The notes under the pieces were generated by a model, which searched no databases, was not told the DNA's origin, and saw nothing but the letters and a program-made list of their open reading frames with translations. A DNA stretch of 8,463 bases, taken from contig DXSD01000086.1 in assembly GCA_019410665.1 (NCBI GenBank), positions 1 to 8,463 of the forward strand. Reading direction: 5' to 3'. The DNA comes from Fusobacterium sp. (GTDB lineage Bacteria; Fusobacteriota; Fusobacteriia; Fusobacteriales; Fusobacteriaceae). Below are positions 6,854-8,463 of the stretch, piece after piece. The number at the start of each line of letters is the position of its first letter. The stretch's first letter is position 1. The position numbers were made by a program, and so were the translations under genes.

Positions 6854-6870
6854 ATTCAAAATAAAATATT
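6847..6870 (+). repeat. 10-bp direct repeat overlapping the -10 box
   Basis: ATAAAATATT occurs twice, at 6847-6856 and 6861-6870, separated by CAAA (14-base period, somewhat more than one helical turn). The first copy contains the -10 box and the second covers the expected early transcribed region. It could be a binding site for a regulator or simply low-complexity AT sequence. Confidence 0.45.
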
Positions 6871-6892
6871 TAAAACTAGATGAGGTGAGTTA

Positions 6893-7468
6893 ATGGAAAA
6901 TACAAACAACTTAGAAGAAATATTAAAGTTTAATAAGGCTTTTGTGGAAAACAGGGAGTATGAAAAATACAATACTACAAAATATCCAGATAAAAAAATT
7001 GCTATTTTGTCTTGTATGGATACTAGGCTTACTGAGTTACTTCCTAAAGCATTAGATTTAAAAAATGGAGATGCTAAGATTATAAAAAACGCAGGGGGAA
7101 CTATAATACATCCCTTTGGAAGTGCTATGAGAAGTTTGCTTATCTGTATTTATGAGTTTGATATTAAAGAGATCTTTATAGTTGGGCACTATGATTGTGG
7201 TGTAAGCAGTATGGATACTGACAAAATTATAAAAAAGATGATAGATAAAGGAATTGAATTAAAGACATTGGATACACTTTCACGGGCTGGAATAAAAGTA
7301 AAAAAGTGGTTACATGGTTTTGATTGTGTAGAAGAATCAGTAAAAGAGAGTGTAGCTAAGGTGAAAAATCATCCTCTTATGCCCAATAATGTAGCTATTC
7401 ATGGGCTTATAATGGATCCACTTACAGGAAGATTAGATGTAATAGTAAATGGTTTTGATCATATATAA
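6893..7468 (+). CDS. Beta-class carbonic anhydrase
   Basis: This zinc enzyme interconverts CO2 and bicarbonate in the cytoplasm, supplying bicarbonate to carboxylases and buffering internal pH. The 191 residues fit the short bacterial beta-class type related to B. subtilis YtiB. All catalytic elements are visible: Cys41, Asp43 and Arg45 in SCMDTRL (zinc ligand plus the Asp-Arg dyad), and His99 and Cys102 in GHYDCG (remaining zinc ligands). KNAGG (65-69) is another family motif. The C-terminus (GRLDVIVNGFDHI) ends as in this subgroup. There is no signal peptide. The start at 6893 has GAGGTGA at 6882-6888 and a strong promoter upstream. The next gene begins 19 bases after the stop with no terminator between, so the two form an operon. 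Confidence 0.93.
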   Translation: MENTNNLEEILKFNKAFVENREYEKYNTTKYPDKKIAILSCMDTRLTELLPKALDLKNGDAKIIKNAGGTIIHPFGSAMRSLLICIYEFDIKEIFIVGHYDCGVSSMDTDKIIKKMIDKGIELKTLDTLSRAGIKVKKWLHGFDCVEESVKESVAKVKNHPLMPNNVAIHGLIMDPLTGRLDVIVNGFDHI

Positions 7469-7487
7469 TAAAAATTGAGGAGAGAAA

Positions 7488-8291
7488 ATGATACAACTTT
7501 TTTTAAAAGGAATTATAATTGGAATTGCTAATATTATGCCAGGAGTTTCTGGAGGAACTCTTGCTGTTATTATGGGAGTTTATGATAAATTAACTGAAGC
7601 TATTGGAAATTTTCCAACTGTACCTATGAAAAAGAAGATAGAATACGCTAAATTCTTAATGCAAATTGGAAGTGGAGCAGCTATTGGGATTATACTTTTT
7701 GCTAGAATAATAGAGTTTTGCTTTGTTAACTATCCAAAACTTACTGCAGGAGGATTTAGCTTATTAATAATACCCTCTATTCCATATATCATAAAAGGAG
7801 AAGACAAGAGAGATTTAAAAAATATCTTATTTTTCTTTTTAGGGGCTATACTTACTTTGGGATTTGTTTATGCTGATTATAAATTTGGAAAAAATGGAGA
7901 AACTCAAGAGCTTGTAACAGTTATAACTACTGGGTATGCTTTAAAACTTTTTGCTTGTGGAGGACTAGCTGCAGGAGCTATGATCATTCCTGGAATATCA
8001 GGCTCATTACTTCTGCTTATGTTAGGAGAATACTATAATATTTTAGGATTTATAAATAAATTTTTCTCTAATATATTAAATATAACTCACTATACAAGTT
8101 TAAGTGAGATTATTACCAACCTCTATATCATTCCCCTTACAACTTTTAGTTTAGGGGTATTAATAGGATTGGTACTTATTGCTAAATTAATTAATATGTT
8201 ATTGGCTAAACATAGAAGCGTTACACTATTTTTTATTACTGGAATAATAGTTGTATCAATTTTGCAAATTTGGATAAACTTATATAAATAA
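7488..8291 (+). CDS. popT: DUF368 membrane protein, PopT-type undecaprenyl-phosphate transporter
   Basis: The DUF368 family has been shown in other bacteria to return undecaprenyl phosphate, the lipid carrier of cell-wall synthesis, from the outer to the inner leaflet (PopT). This 267-residue protein is almost entirely hydrophobic, with membrane segments near 7-29, 55-78, 86-103, 112-129, 150-180, 213-236 and 243-263. It has two related motifs, NIMPGVSGGTLAVIMGVYDKL (about 15-35) and MIIPGISGSLLLLMLGEYYNIL (about 165-186 region), an internal duplication typical of the family. The start has GAGGAGA at 7477-7483. It is the second gene of an operon with carbonic anhydrase and is followed by a strong terminator 24 bases after its stop. 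The family assignment is firm; transport of undecaprenyl phosphate by this protein is inferred from the family. Confidence 0.88.
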   Translation: MIQLFLKGIIIGIANIMPGVSGGTLAVIMGVYDKLTEAIGNFPTVPMKKKIEYAKFLMQIGSGAAIGIILFARIIEFCFVNYPKLTAGGFSLLIIPSIPYIIKGEDKRDLKNILFFFLGAILTLGFVYADYKFGKNGETQELVTVITTGYALKLFACGGLAAGAMIIPGISGSLLLLMLGEYYNILGFINKFFSNILNITHYTSLSEIITNLYIIPLTTFSLGVLIGLVLIAKLINMLLAKHRSVTLFFITGIIVVSILQIWINLYK

Positions 8292-8315
8292 AATAGAAAG
8301 AGTATTAGAAATTTT

Positions 8316-8361
8316 ACTACATCGAAATCTTAGAGAACTAAGATAAGGATGTAGTTTTTTT
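8316..8361 (+). terminator. Two-tier intrinsic terminator of the carbonic anhydrase-popT operon
   Basis: An outer 8-bp stem (ACTACATC at 8316-8323 with GATGTAGT at 8348-8355) and an inner 7-bp stem (ATCTTAG at 8327-8333 with CTAAGAT at 8338-8344) are joined by a symmetric three-by-three purine internal loop (GAA/AAG) and capped by an AGAA loop. Seven T follow at 8355-8361. It begins 24 bases after the popT stop. Confidence 0.9.
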
Positions 8362-8463
8362 ATATTTACTGAATTAAAGATGGTTTGAAGGTATTATTTT
8401 ATTTTTTGGTAAAAATTTTACTAATTTTAGGTAAAGAGATATTGAAATTATACTATATCATAT
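8362..8463. other. Intergenic tail with no supported gene
   Basis: This AT-rich stretch after the terminator has no open frame worth calling. It contains two adjacent small palindromes: GTAAAA-A-TTTTAC at 8409-8421 and CTAATTTTAG at 8421-8430. A TTGAAA at 8442-8447 could be the -35 box of a promoter whose -10 would lie just beyond the window edge. None of these is firm. Confidence 0.35.

Noticed and set aside
1..8463. Defence island, CRISPR array, prophage or insertion sequence
   Set aside because: No spaced repeats, transposase or integrase motifs, or terminal inverted repeats were seen, and every substantial open frame is explained by a known core family.

Overview
The window is very AT-rich, with arginine encoded almost entirely by AGA. 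Genes carry strong GGAGG-type ribosome binding sites, and several promoters have a TGN extended -10 box. Together with the gene content this suggests a low-GC anaerobe, most likely a Fusobacterium; a clostridial relative cannot be excluded. This placement is inference, because no rRNA or other phylogenetic marker is present.

Layout. (1) Positions 2-137 hold the 3' end of an unidentified plus-strand gene and its terminator. (2) Positions 159-1231 hold a single LacI/GalR-type sugar-responsive repressor with its own promoter. A bidirectional hairpin (1244-1286) separates it from the convergent minus-strand genes. (3) Read right to left, 5845-1292 holds an AlaX-like alanyl-tRNA editing protein with a C-terminal DHHA1 domain, then rlmN and a class A penicillin-binding protein. 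The last two are tightly coupled: the PBP ribosome binding site shares bases with the rlmN stop codon. (4) On the plus strand, divergent from the AlaX gene, is an RluA/RluD-family pseudouridine synthase whose best start is 5941. (5) Next is a two-gene operon of a beta-carbonic anhydrase and a DUF368 (PopT-type) undecaprenyl-phosphate transporter, ending in a strong terminator (8316-8361). The last 102 bases hold no gene I can support.

Functional themes. Three genes act on translation: AlaX-like proofreading of mischarged tRNA, RlmN methylation of rRNA/tRNA, and rRNA pseudouridylation. Two act on cell-wall synthesis: the bifunctional PBP polymerises and cross-links peptidoglycan, and PopT returns the lipid carrier that the pathway consumes. 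Carbonic anhydrase supplies bicarbonate and affects cytoplasmic pH. Its operonic pairing with a PopT homologue is the most interesting arrangement, because PopT dependence in other bacteria has been tied to external pH.

The window is mostly core housekeeping DNA. I found no CRISPR array, insertion sequence, phage gene, tRNA, rRNA or clear riboswitch, and no convincing undescribed system. The findings are modest: gene pairings, a start correction, small repeats and regulatory sites.
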